A stretch of 54,280 nucleotides of DNA from an uncultured Prevotellaceae bacterium (GTDB taxonomy: Bacteria; Bacteroidota; Bacteroidia; Bacteroidales; Bacteroidaceae). The stretch is from contig CAMNIN010000021.1 of NCBI GenBank assembly GCA_946540735.1, forward strand, positions 1 to 54,280, written 5' to 3'. The position numbers and the translations under genes are program-made. The notes under the pieces are model-generated. The model was not told the DNA's origin, made no database searches, and was given only the letters and a program-made list of their open reading frames with translations. The first letter of the stretch is position 1. Each line of letters begins with the position of its first letter. Positions 1 through 8,369 of this stretch are shown piece after piece.

Positions 1-117
1 AACAAAAGCAAATCCACCCGAATGGCTATGCTTACTTAGGTGCTGAGTAATTACTCATAACATAATATCATAAAGGTTAATTAATCTGAAATCGGGGGTT
101 ATTGCCGCTATTTTTCT

Positions 118-125
118 TACTTTTG
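118..125 (+). promoter_or_regulatory. Bacteroidetes -7 box for the DUF4835 gene
   Basis: The sequence TACTTTTG matches the TAnnTTTG -7 element. No convincing TTTG -33 element lies 19-21 bases upstream, so it is a half-site only. It leaves a very short leader before the ATGs at 140 and 146. Confidence 0.5.
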
Positions 126-145
126 CCTGAAATTTGAAAATGAAC

Positions 146-1048
146 ATGAGAAAGATATTGACCCTCATCGTGTTGTCGCTGGCAGTCGTCCACCTGTCGG
201 CACAGGAGTTGCTGGCCAAGGTCACCATCAACCATAACCAGATACAAGGCACGGATGCCAGCGTGTTCGAAAACCTGCAAGAGACACTCACGCAGTTCAT
301 CAACGACAAACAATGGACCAACTTGCAGTTTCAGAAAAATGAGCGCATTTCCTGCAATTTCAACATCACGGTGACCAAATACGATAATTCGACCAACACT
401 TTCACCTGCTCCGCTATCATCCAGGCCAACAGGCCCGTATATAACTCTGCCTATACCACTACTCTTTATAATAACAAGGACAACGACTTCAACTTCGAAT
501 TTGCCCAGTTCGACCAGTTGGAGTTCAACGAGGAAGTCATCGACAACCAACTGGTGGCACTCATCGCCTACTATGCCTACCTCATTATCGGTCTCGACCT
601 CGACAGCTTCGCACCCATGGGCGGCGAGGATATCCTGCAGCGCTGCATCAACTTGGTGAACAATGCCCAGAACCTCGGATTCCCGGGATGGAAGGCGTTC
701 GACAACGACCGCAACCGATTCGCTATCGTCAACGACTATCTTGATGGCGGTATGCAACCCTTCAGGCAGTTGCAATACGATTATTACCGTAAAGGTCTCG
801 ACGAAATGGCCAGCAATGTGGAGCGAGGGCGCACCAACGTGACTACCGCACTGGAGGAATGCCTCCAGAAATGCCACGAGAACAAACCTCTGAGCTTGCT
901 ACCCCAGATCTGGACAGACTATAAGAAAGACGAACTGGCCAATATCTACAAGGGCAAGGGTACGTCCAACGAGAAGGAGAAAGTGTATGACATCCTCATG
1001 CGCATCAATGCCTCACAGAGCAACTCATGGGATAAAATCAAACAATAG
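146..1048 (+). CDS. DUF4835 family exported protein (PorD-type)
   Basis: A protein of about 300 residues with an N-terminal signal peptide (MRKILTLIVLSL, cleaved after a ...LSAQ site). The rest has no membrane segment, so it is predicted to be periplasmic or outer-membrane associated. The overall sequence and its place directly upstream of recN match the Bacteroidetes DUF4835 family, which has been called PorD in connection with type IX secretion; the molecular role is not clear. In-frame starts exist at 134 (TTG), 140 and 146. I chose 146 because it begins a canonical signal peptide and fits the -7 box at 118-125. A TAG stop is followed by recN 31 bases later. Family call is from memory of the family, not a search. 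Confidence 0.7.
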   Translation: MRKILTLIVLSLAVVHLSAQELLAKVTINHNQIQGTDASVFENLQETLTQFINDKQWTNLQFQKNERISCNFNITVTKYDNSTNTFTCSAIIQANRPVYNSAYTTTLYNNKDNDFNFEFAQFDQLEFNEEVIDNQLVALIAYYAYLIIGLDLDSFAPMGGEDILQRCINLVNNAQNLGFPGWKAFDNDRNRFAIVNDYLDGGMQPFRQLQYDYYRKGLDEMASNVERGRTNVTTALEECLQKCHENKPLSLLPQIWTDYKKDELANIYKGKGTSNEKEKVYDILMRINASQSNSWDKIKQ

Positions 1049-1079
1049 TTGAGGATAACCTATATTCACAACGCAGAAC

Positions 1080-2738
1080 ATGCTTCGCAAACTTTATATC
1101 AAAAATTTCACTCTGATCGATGAACTCGACATGGAGTTTGGTGGCGGTTTCTCCGTCATCACTGGTGAGACGGGGGCCGGCAAGAGCATCATCCTCGGTG
1201 CCCTCGGACTGCTTTTGGGACAAAGGGCAGACACCAAAGCCATCAAGAGCGGCTGCGACCGCTGTGTGATCGAGGCACATTTCGACCTGAGCCGCTACGA
1301 CCTGAAAGGATTCTTCGAGGAAAAAGATCTCGACTATGACGCCGGAGACAGTATCCTGAGGCGCGAAATCACCAGTTCGGGCAAAAGCCGGGCATTCGTC
1401 AACGACACCCCCGTGCCGCTCACCACCATGAGGGAACTCGGTGCCAAACTGGTCGACATCCATAGCCAGCACCAAAACCTGCTGCTTCACCAGGAGGATT
1501 TTCAACTGAGTGTGGTCGACATTATCGCACAAGACGCGGATGTGCTCAGCGACTACCGCACCGCATATCAAACACTCGTTTCGGTGAGGCGTGAACTGCA
1601 GGAGATGCGTGAGACCTTGCGCCGCAACAGCGAGAACGAGGACTTCCTCCGTTTCCAGTTCAATGAGTTGGAATCCGCCCATCTCGTGGAGGGGGAACAG
1701 GAGACTTTGGAACAAGAATACGACATGCTGTCGCACGCCGAGGAGATCAAGAGCGCACTCTATGGCGCCGACGAACTGCTCTCCGGCGAGCAAGGTGTTG
1801 TCGCCCTGTTGAAGAACGCCAGTCACAACATCGACTCTGTGCGGGAAGTGTTCCCGGCCATCGCAGAGGCCGCCGAGCGCATCGAGAGCAGTTTCATCGA
1901 GGTCAAGGACATCGCCGATGAGGTGGCACGGCAAGCCGAGCGAATTGAGTTCAATCCAGCACGGATGGAGGAAGTCAGCGAGCGCATCGACCTTCTCTAT
2001 CACCTCCAGCAGAAGCATCATGTCGACAGCGTCGAAAGGCTCATCTCACTCCGCGAAGACCTCGCCCGGCAACTGAGCCAGATTGACGGTGGCGACGAGA
2101 ACCTCCAGGAACTGGCTGCCAAGGAACAGAAATTGGCTGAGGAGTGTGAGACAAAAGCCTCAGCACTGACCGCACGTCGCACCCAAGCTGCCCGCACCGT
2201 GGAAGAAGAAATGCACAAACGGCTGGTGCCTCTTGGCATCCCCAAGGTGAGGTTCGAGGTGGAAATCACACCTAAACCGCTGTCGGCCGACGGCCACGAC
2301 AAAGTCGCCTTCCTCTTCACGGCCAATTCCAGTACCCCGCTGCAACCTGTCGCCCAGGTGGCCTCAGGCGGTGAGATCGCCCGTGTGATGCTCTCGCTGA
2401 AAGCGATGATCAGTGGAGCCGTGAAACTTCCCACCATCATCTTCGACGAAATCGACACTGGCGTCAGCGGCAAGGTGGCTGAGATGATGGCACGCATCAT
2501 GCAAGAGATGGGACAAAACGACCGCCAGGTGATCAGCATCACCCACCTGCCGCAGATCGCTTCCCGAGGTACCGCCCACTATAAAGTATACAAGGAGGAA
2601 GGCGCCCAGGGCACAGTGAGCCGGATGTGCCTGCTCGACGCAGAAGGACGGGTCAGGGAAATCGCACAGATGCTCAGCGGAAGCGACATCACCGAGGCCG
2701 CCATCAAAAACGCCCAGGAACTTCTGGGCAATCCATAA
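1080..2738 (+). CDS. recN: DNA repair protein RecN
   Basis: A 552-residue SMC-like ATPase for double-strand break repair, of normal RecN length. The Walker A motif GETGAGKS is at residues 29-36. The ABC signature (VASGGEIARVMLSLK) and the Walker B/D-loop (IIFDEIDTGVSGKVA) are in the last third, followed by an H-loop (ITHLPQIAS). The middle is rich in Glu, Lys and Arg and fits the two-helix coiled coil. Its ATG at 1080 is 31 bases after the DUF4835 stop, so the two are probably co-transcribed. Nothing is missing from the catalytic set. Confidence 0.96.
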   Translation: MLRKLYIKNFTLIDELDMEFGGGFSVITGETGAGKSIILGALGLLLGQRADTKAIKSGCDRCVIEAHFDLSRYDLKGFFEEKDLDYDAGDSILRREITSSGKSRAFVNDTPVPLTTMRELGAKLVDIHSQHQNLLLHQEDFQLSVVDIIAQDADVLSDYRTAYQTLVSVRRELQEMRETLRRNSENEDFLRFQFNELESAHLVEGEQETLEQEYDMLSHAEEIKSALYGADELLSGEQGVVALLKNASHNIDSVREVFPAIAEAAERIESSFIEVKDIADEVARQAERIEFNPARMEEVSERIDLLYHLQQKHHVDSVERLISLREDLARQLSQIDGGDENLQELAAKEQKLAEECETKASALTARRTQAARTVEEEMHKRLVPLGIPKVRFEVEITPKPLSADGHDKVAFLFTANSSTPLQPVAQVASGGEIARVMLSLKAMISGAVKLPTIIFDEIDTGVSGKVAEMMARIMQEMGQNDRQVISITHLPQIASRGTAHYKVYKEEGAQGTVSRMCLLDAEGRVREIAQMLSGSDITEAAIKNAQELLGNP

Positions 2739-2782
2739 ACATGTTTCATCCACTAACTCACATTGCCAAGAACCCAATAGAA

Positions 2783-4456
2783 ATGAGAATCTTCTATCAG
2801 ACATGCGGACTTCTGTCTGCCCTCTTCCTCTTCACCAACAGCGTCCTCGCCCAACCCTCTGCCGTGAAGAATGTTTCGAAATCTGTTTTCACACTCACCA
2901 CTTTCAAAGCCGATGGCTCATTGCTGGCATCCAGCCATGGCGTGTTCATCGACGGCAATGGCACGGCTATCAGCGACTGGTCGTCGTTCGACGGCGCAAG
3001 CAGTGCCGTGGTTGTCGATGCGGCAGGCAAAAAAATGGAAGTGACCTGCATCGTGGGGGCCAACGAGATCTACGACGTGGCCAAATTCATCGTCGCAGGC
3101 AAGACCACGGCTGCTCCGGTGGCCACCACCGGACTGGCGGAAGGGTCAACGGCCTACCTGGTGGGCTATGCCGTGAAAAAGCCTGAAATCACCGAGACGC
3201 ATATTGATAAGGTGGAGAAGTTCATGGACAAATACTCCTATTACATCATCAAACAGGAATTGCCGGGAAACACCCAGAGTTGTCCGCTGGTCAATGCCGC
3301 CGGTCAGGTGATCGGATTCCTCCAGCACTCCAAATACACCACCGACGACCATTCCACCGACGCTCTCTATGTGGCGGAGATGACCTCTTCGGGGCTCTCG
3401 GCCAATGATCCCGTAATGCGGCGGACGGCCATTCCTACGGCCATCCCCGATGACATGCAACAAGCCAAACTCGCCCTGATGATTGCCGGACAGGGGGCGG
3501 ACTCTGTGAAATCATCCAAGGTGATTGACCTCTTCATGCAGAAATTCCCTGACCTGCCCGACGGTTATTACCTCCTGGCAGAGAAAGCTGTCAGGGCCAA
3601 TGACTTCGACAATGCGTCCCGGCAGATGGAGACTGCCATCAAAAAGGCGACAGACAAAGATGACGCCCATTTCACCTATGCCAAACTGATCTATCAGAAG
3701 GAGGTCTACAAATCCGACATCCCCTACCCTGCCTGGAGCCTCGACAAAGCTTATGAGGAGGCACAGAAAGCCTACGAGGTCAGTCCGCTGCCTTTCTATC
3801 AGCACCTACAGGCTCAGATCCTCTATACGAAAAAGGAATACCAGCAGGCTCACGACCAATTCATGGCCCTCACCAAGACCAACCTGCGCAACCCCGAACT
3901 GTTCTACGAGGCTGCTCAATGCCAGAAACAACTGTCCGCTCCGAAAGAAAGCATCCTCTGCCTGCTCGACAGTGCCGTGAACGAACTCAAAAAGCCCTTC
4001 ACCACAGAAGCTGCGCCTTATCTGATTGCCCGTGCCCGACAACTGGAGGAAATGGGAGAATACCGCAAGGCCATCGCCGACTACAACCACTACGACACGT
4101 TGATGGCGGGGCACCACAGTGCGGAGTTCTTCTATCAGCGAGAACAATGTGAGGTGAAAGGCAAACTCTTCCAACAAGCCCTCAATGACATTGACACCGC
4201 CACACGCATGGCTCCCGGCGAGCCTCTCTACTTTGCCGAGAAATCCTCACTCCTGCTGCGCGTCAACATGAAACAAGAGGCCCTCGAAGCTGCGGAGACC
4301 AGCATCTCGCTGGATCCTGAATACAGCGAGGCTTACCTCCTGAAGGGACTGGCCCAAATCCAGTTGGGAAACAAGAAGGAAGGGCTGCAAACACTCAACA
4401 AAGCACTTGAACTGGGCAACGAGCAAGCACCTGCCCTGATAGAGAAATACAAATGA
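2783..4456 (+). CDS. Secreted TPR protein with an inactive HtrA/trypsin-like domain
   Basis: The protein has about 557 residues. The start at 2783 gives a signal peptide ending near ...SVLAQP; an upstream in-frame ATG at 2741 would bury it. Residues 25-210 follow the layout of an HtrA/trypsin-like protease: GVFIDGNGTAIS, YDVAKF and CPLVNAAGQVIGF. The catalytic residues are not conserved. The His position of the TNNHV motif reads DWS (Ser67), the Ser of GNSGGP reads Gln (TQSCP, residues 164-168), and only Asp98 remains. Residues from about 250 to the end are helical TPR-like repeats (for example EALEAAETSISLDPEYSEAYLLKGLAQ, quoted in part: SLDPEYSEAYLLKGL). It is 44 bases after recN and may be read through. 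A periplasmic binding or scaffold role is inferred; the partner is unknown. Confidence 0.75.
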   Translation: MRIFYQTCGLLSALFLFTNSVLAQPSAVKNVSKSVFTLTTFKADGSLLASSHGVFIDGNGTAISDWSSFDGASSAVVVDAAGKKMEVTCIVGANEIYDVAKFIVAGKTTAAPVATTGLAEGSTAYLVGYAVKKPEITETHIDKVEKFMDKYSYYIIKQELPGNTQSCPLVNAAGQVIGFLQHSKYTTDDHSTDALYVAEMTSSGLSANDPVMRRTAIPTAIPDDMQQAKLALMIAGQGADSVKSSKVIDLFMQKFPDLPDGYYLLAEKAVRANDFDNASRQMETAIKKATDKDDAHFTYAKLIYQKEVYKSDIPYPAWSLDKAYEEAQKAYEVSPLPFYQHLQAQILYTKKEYQQAHDQFMALTKTNLRNPELFYEAAQCQKQLSAPKESILCLLDSAVNELKKPFTTEAAPYLIARARQLEEMGEYRKAIADYNHYDTLMAGHHSAEFFYQREQCEVKGKLFQQALNDIDTATRMAPGEPLYFAEKSSLLLRVNMKQEALEAAETSISLDPEYSEAYLLKGLAQIQLGNKKEGLQTLNKALELGNEQAPALIEKYK

Positions 4457-4506
4457 CACAAAAACGGATGCAAAATCACCAATACCGACAAATAATCCGC
4501 AAAATA

Positions 4507-4538
4507 TTTGGAAATCAGACCAAAAAGCATTACTTTTG
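4507..4538 (+). promoter_or_regulatory. Promoter of tRNA-Arg
   Basis: TTTG at 4507-4510 and TACTTTTG at 4531-4538 are separated by exactly 20 bases, a full match to the Bacteroidetes -33/-7 arrangement. The tRNA begins 14 bases after the -7 box. Confidence 0.85.
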
Positions 4539-4552
4539 CACCCGTTTTTGAT

Positions 4553-4626
4553 GGTTCCGTAGCTCAGCTGGATAGAGCAACTGCCTTCTAAGCAGTAGGT
4601 CTTGGGTTCGAGCCCCAACGGAATCA
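4553..4626 (+). tRNA. tRNA-Arg (anticodon UCU)
   Basis: A 74-base cloverleaf. The acceptor arm is GGTTCCG pairing with CGGAATC, with A as the discriminator. The D-arm is AGCTCAGCTGGATAGAGC-like and the T-arm carries GGTTCGAGCC. The anticodon stem is ACTGC/GCAGT around the loop CTTCTAA, placing TCT at 4587-4589, so it reads AGA. The 3' CCA is not encoded (sequence continues CACA). It has its own promoter and terminator. Confidence 0.95.
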
Positions 4627-4638
4627 CACAACGACAAC

Positions 4639-4672
4639 AACGAGAGCCCAATCACAAGGCTCTCGTTTTTTG
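4639..4672 (+). terminator. Intrinsic terminator after tRNA-Arg
   Basis: A perfect 10-bp stem (AACGAGAGCC at 4639-4648, GGCTCTCGTT at 4658-4667) with a 9-base loop, running into a T-tract ending at 4672. Confidence 0.9.
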
Positions 4673-4716
4673 TTATTTAGCAAAATTTAACACCCCGAAG
4701 AGAATCCCATCTGCTA

Positions 4717-4732
4717 TATTTTTGTATTTTTG
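4717..4732 (+). promoter_or_regulatory. Two overlapping -7 boxes before the 4778 gene
   Basis: TATTTTTG occurs twice back to back (4717-4724 and 4725-4732), each matching TAnnTTTG. The second is 45 bases before the ATG at 4778. No clear -33 TTTG is seen at the usual distance. Confidence 0.55.
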
Positions 4733-4777
4733 TCTTCTTAAGAGAATCTGTTTGTGTTTGACTAAACCCTATACATC

Positions 4778-5389
4778 ATGAGAAGATTATTATCGGCGAT
4801 TGTCTTTTCTTGCCTCACATTGTCGTTGATGGCCCAGAATGGTATCAAAGTGAACTACAAAGGCGCCAAGCCCACTATCACGGATTTTGTTTGGGCCGCA
4901 TTCCCCTCTCTGAACTATGAGGACGAGGAGGAAACTGGCGACCGCCCATGGAGAGCATTGCAGAATGCCATGGAACGTCACAGAAAAGGCCTTCCACAAG
5001 AGGAAGGTGAGACACTGACCATCGACTCAAAAAACGGATATATCCTTTTTGAGCAAGTATACAATGAAAACGCAAATCATGTTTTCAAATTGGAGATATG
5101 CTACTGGAATGAGTCGGATGGAAAACATAAGCTCATTGCCTTCAACAATTTGGCAAGCTTAACTGACGGCAGACCATGCCTGACAGAAACGAGTGATTTT
5201 TGTTTCTTCCGTTACAATAATGCCACGAAACGTATGGTAGGCTGTGAACCTCCCGGGTTTGAAATTATCTACGACGGCATTTATGAACTGCCGCGTGTTG
5301 GCAAGGACATCATTCACACCCAGTGGAACGAAGACGGCACCACGAAGAAGAAAATATTAAAATGGAATGGAAGACGATTCAGCTATTAA
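4778..5389 (+). CDS. Exported protein of unknown function
   Basis: The protein has 203 residues with a signal peptide (MRRLLSAIVFSCLTLSLMAQ). I do not recognise a named family. The mature part is soluble-looking and ends in a Lys-rich strand, KKKILKWNGRRFSY. Its second half resembles the C-terminal half of the lipoprotein at 38709-39506. Shared landmarks in the same order are CYWN..(D/N)G, an F.F..Y...T..M stretch, LP..GKDI and a final T.K..LKW.G..F. This suggests two members of one small secreted family in the window. It stands alone between the tRNA and a convergent operon. Confidence 0.75.
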   Translation: MRRLLSAIVFSCLTLSLMAQNGIKVNYKGAKPTITDFVWAAFPSLNYEDEEETGDRPWRALQNAMERHRKGLPQEEGETLTIDSKNGYILFEQVYNENANHVFKLEICYWNESDGKHKLIAFNNLASLTDGRPCLTETSDFCFFRYNNATKRMVGCEPPGFEIIYDGIYELPRVGKDIIHTQWNEDGTTKKKILKWNGRRFSY

Positions 5390-5444
5390 ACTGATGATGA
5401 CATCATCTATGTGAATCGCTGGGTTCCACCATCTCCGGTGCTGT

Positions 5445-6494
5445 TTATCCCTTTTGTTTCATCAGAGACAGGATCATCTCATTCGGAGAGAAGTCCCCAT
5501 GATAGCCATAGTCGATTTCCTCGTCTGATGTCACCCAATCGACATCGATGTCCTCTATGCGGTCGAAGACACGCATGTATTCAGGATGGTAATACGGAAA
5601 ATCGACAATGGCTGGATTATTGGTCAGGAGTTTCTTGTTATAGCAGACTGCCTCCATATAGCGAAGCGTGGGCCCATGCTGTCCGGGACGGACGATCTCA
5701 AGGATGCACTGGCTGTCCTGCATCATCTCCAGGCACTGGGAATAGGGGTACAACGCCTGCCCCTTGGTCAGGTAATGGATGCCGTCGGTCATGGTATCAT
5801 AACCTTCATCCCATAACTTGATATGGAAGTCGCATCGGCAACCCGCCTGGGTGAGCGTGCGATAAGCCTTATTGACCATCCCTACCCGCTCCTGCGAATA
5901 ACAGGCCACGAAAAAGACATGATGCTGCGGATGAGCCACACGCTGCAGTTTTTTTCGTGAATAATAGTTGAAGCCCATATACTTGTAGCCAAACTTACGG
6001 CAGTCTTCCCTGTCAAATGAATAGACATCATCCCACTCAAACTCACTGATGCGGGAGCTCAATTTCTTCAGGTCTTTGCGGTTTTGCGCGTCTTTGTTGC
6101 CAATGGTGTTGATCAGGTAGAGGATGATCCTCAAATCCGGGTTCTCCTTCCTGCATCTCTCAAAGACCCTCATGCTTGAGATACCATTCAGCGAGAGGTC
6201 CATCACAATAAGCAGTTTGGCATGCTTGCACTCCTGAGGCAGATTTTGATATTCCTTGTGGAATCGCTTGCCGGCCACCTTGAAGGCGATCCTACGGGCA
6301 AGGGTGGAATGCCGCATCGCCATCCTGACGGGCAGTAACTGCCTGACAAGGCGCAAGAACCTACTATCCAGCAGATATTGGGCTGGATTGACCATCTTGA
6401 CGTAAGGGTTGTCTTTCAAGTCAGCATAGAAGCCATAGTCATCATGCCGCTTGGGGTAGAAAAGGACAATTTGCGGTTGCGATGCTGTTGCCAT
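5445..6494 (-). CDS. Predicted GT-B-like transferase of surface polysaccharide synthesis
   Basis: A soluble protein of about 349 residues without a signal peptide or membrane segment, so cytoplasmic. The C-terminal stretch QHGPTLRYMEAVCYNKKLLT, followed by NNP, is the kind of donor-site motif (R.xEA...KKLLTNN) seen in GT-B glycosyltransferases of capsule and LPS clusters; the acceptor and donor are unknown. The ATG at 6494 starts 12 bases after the stop of the nucleotidyltransferase upstream. A TTG at 6509 would also overlap that stop. It is the last gene of an aminotransferase-nucleotidyltransferase-transferase operon, which suggests it uses or modifies what those two enzymes make. The family call is tentative. 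Confidence 0.6.
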   Translation of the reverse strand: MATASQPQIVLFYPKRHDDYGFYADLKDNPYVKMVNPAQYLLDSRFLRLVRQLLPVRMAMRHSTLARRIAFKVAGKRFHKEYQNLPQECKHAKLLIVMDLSLNGISSMRVFERCRKENPDLRIILYLINTIGNKDAQNRKDLKKLSSRISEFEWDDVYSFDREDCRKFGYKYMGFNYYSRKKLQRVAHPQHHVFFVACYSQERVGMVNKAYRTLTQAGCRCDFHIKLWDEGYDTMTDGIHYLTKGQALYPYSQCLEMMQDSQCILEIVRPGQHGPTLRYMEAVCYNKKLLTNNPAIVDFPYYHPEYMRVFDRIEDIDVDWVTSDEEIDYGYHGDFSPNEMILSLMKQKG

Positions 6495-6505
6495 TGGGTG
6501 TATGA

Positions 6506-7228
6506 TCAAGTATCAGGTACGATCTCTTGAGCATTGTCGAAATCCTCCACGGTGTCCAGTTCGATGGAGAACAAGGAGGTGGTGTCAACCACCTTGAACG
6601 TATGCCCCTGCGGGATAAGCCGTTCAAAGGCCCGCTCGTAGAAGATGTCTATCAGTCCCTCGACGATGATCATCTGATCCAGTTCGCGGAAGAGGGCCGT
6701 GCTGTAGTCTGCATTCATTTTCTCGATACCCACCGACTCGCCAAGGGCATCGCTGATACGGCAGGTCTTGCTGATCTCGGTGATGCGGCCTTCGCCATCG
6801 ACCACCACTTTCATCTCTTCCTCTCCCAGCGGGTGGCGGTTGAGGGCCAGCGCCGACTCCTCCTGAGCCAGGATGAGAGGCAGGATAGCAGGGTCGAAGA
6901 AAATGTCGCTGTCGAGCAACAGGAAGGGTTTACCGTCAACCAGCGGTTTGGTCATCCAAAGCGAGTAGATGTTGTTGTTGTGCTGATAGTCCGCATTATG
7001 GAGAAAGTGTATCGGCAGTTGGGGATAATGGGTGGTCAGAAACGCCCTCACCATCTCCTCGTGGTATCCTGTCACCACCACCAACTCGTCGATGCCGGCT
7101 GCCAACATGGCATCCACCGTGCGCTGAAGCAAGGTCCGACCCCCAACCCGAAGCAGGCATTTGGGACAATTGTCGGTGAGCGGTCGCAGACGTTTCGCCA
7201 TGCCGGCCGCGAGTATCACACCTGTCAT
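6506..7228 (-). CDS. LicC-like sugar/alcohol-phosphate nucleotidyltransferase
   Basis: A 240-residue protein with the N-terminal nucleotide-binding motif GVILAAGMAKRLRPLT, a PKCLLRVGG loop and the metal-binding Asp motif LLLDSDIFF. This fits a single-domain NTP transferase. The short length and the DSDIFF and late-Glu (IELDTVEDF) pattern resemble LicC-type CTP:phosphocholine cytidylyltransferases more than the longer hexose-1-phosphate enzymes. Its start overlaps the stop of the aminotransferase gene by 4 bases (7225-7228), which implies translational coupling. I infer that it activates the phosphate made by that enzyme as an NDP derivative. CTP use is a family-level inference. Confidence 0.78.
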   Translation of the reverse strand: MTGVILAAGMAKRLRPLTDNCPKCLLRVGGRTLLQRTVDAMLAAGIDELVVVTGYHEEMVRAFLTTHYPQLPIHFLHNADYQHNNNIYSLWMTKPLVDGKPFLLLDSDIFFDPAILPLILAQEESALALNRHPLGEEEMKVVVDGEGRITEISKTCRISDALGESVGIEKMNADYSTALFRELDQMIIVEGLIDIFYERAFERLIPQGHTFKVVDTTSLFSIELDTVEDFDNAQEIVPDT

Positions 7229-8283
7229 GACTGCTGACCGGCTATTTTAAGGATGATGTCACACACCTTGCGGTTTTGCTCCTTTCGTCCAAGGGTGATG
7301 CGAAGATGGGTGTCGATACCTGGCTCGTTCATGAACTTCACCTTGTAGCTTTCCTCGGCAAACTCACGCTGCAGGGCCTCCTTGAGGACGATGGGATATT
7401 TGACAAGAATGAAGTTGGCACGCGACTGATAGACTTTGAAACCAGGCAAGACGCCCAGTTCGGCGGCGTACATCTTGCGGGCCTCCTCCATCACCTGGGC
7501 AATGCCACGGTAGTGAGCATCACTCTTCAGTGCTGCGATGGCTACTTCTTCCGATAGCCGGTCATAACCGAGATACATATTGGCATAGCGGGTGAAATGC
7601 GCCATGTCGGTGCCCTTCCCCACGAAACCGAAGCCCATTCTCAGTCCGGGCAGGCCATAAAACTTGGAGAGCGTGCGGCAAACGATGATGTTGTCGTGCT
7701 TCTCGATGAGGCGCTTGATATAAGAAGCGTCGTTGGAGACGAAAGAGGCATAGGCTTCGTCGACGAGTACAACCGTTGACACGGGCACCATCCCCAGGAG
7801 CCGCTCCATCTCCTCTTCCGTGAGGCCGTTGCCGGTGGGATTGTTGGGAGAGGCCACAAGCAGGATCTTGGGGTTGACATCGTCGATCATCTTCTTGAGA
7901 CCCTCGAAATCATACCTGAAGGTATCGCCGTCCTCATAGACGGGATATTGCAACGTGGTGCCATAGACCTCGTCGGCGATCGACTTGTAGTACCACCACG
8001 AGAACTGCGGGATGAGCATGGTTTTCGACCCACCGAGCGTGAGGAAATAGTGAACGCTTTTCTTCAACAGGTCTTCCGCACCATAGCCCAGCACAATCTG
8101 GCGCTCCTCGATGTCATAGAGTTGGGAGAGATAATCAGAGAAAATGCTTTTCTTGCCTTCGTCATAGATACGTGTGTAGAAACACAGTTTTCCTATATCA
8201 AAATGTTCCACTGCCCGCCTTACTTCTTCCGAAGGTTCGAAGTTGAACTCATTTCTGTCCAGATAATTCAATTTATTTTGCAT
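7225..8283 (-). CDS. HisC-like PLP-dependent aminotransferase/decarboxylase
   Basis: A 352-residue fold-type I PLP enzyme. The catalytic Lys is in TLSKFYGLPGLRMGF, with ASPNNPTGN and VLVDEAYASF as the other PLP contacts, all as in histidinol-phosphate aminotransferase. No his genes are nearby. Instead the gene opens an operon with a nucleotidyltransferase and a transferase. HisC homologues in capsule loci, such as Cj1436/Cj1437 of Campylobacter jejuni, act on serine phosphate or dihydroxyacetone phosphate to give ethanolamine or serinol phosphate, so a similar role is plausible. The start at 8283 is preferred over 8349 because the promoter at 8305-8336 lies between them. Confidence 0.75.
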   Translation of the reverse strand: MQNKLNYLDRNEFNFEPSEEVRRAVEHFDIGKLCFYTRIYDEGKKSIFSDYLSQLYDIEERQIVLGYGAEDLLKKSVHYFLTLGGSKTMLIPQFSWWYYKSIADEVYGTTLQYPVYEDGDTFRYDFEGLKKMIDDVNPKILLVASPNNPTGNGLTEEEMERLLGMVPVSTVVLVDEAYASFVSNDASYIKRLIEKHDNIIVCRTLSKFYGLPGLRMGFGFVGKGTDMAHFTRYANMYLGYDRLSEEVAIAALKSDAHYRGIAQVMEEARKMYAAELGVLPGFKVYQSRANFILVKYPIVLKEALQREFAEESYKVKFMNEPGIDTHLRITLGRKEQNRKVCDIILKIAGQQS

Positions 8284-8304
8284 CGTAAGTCTTAAATTTG
8301 GGGG

Positions 8305-8336
8305 CAAAGGTAAACAAAAACGAGAGAATTGCCAAA
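8305..8336 (-). promoter_or_regulatory. Promoter of the aminotransferase operon
   Basis: Read on the minus strand, TTTG (8336-8333) and TACCTTTG (8312-8305) are spaced by exactly 20 bases. The ATG at 8283 follows 21 bases after the -7 box. Confidence 0.85.
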
Positions 8337-8369
8337 AACATCGGCTCAAAATGCGATTTACTACGGATT

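Noticed and set aside
5393..5407. Inverted repeat GATGATG-A-CATCATC between convergent genes.
   Set aside because: The one-base loop and missing T-tract make it a poor terminator, and it is partly simple repeat.
7225..8283. Histidine biosynthesis gene hisC.
   Set aside because: The fold and Lys motif fit, but no his gene is nearby and the operon partners are surface-polymer enzymes.
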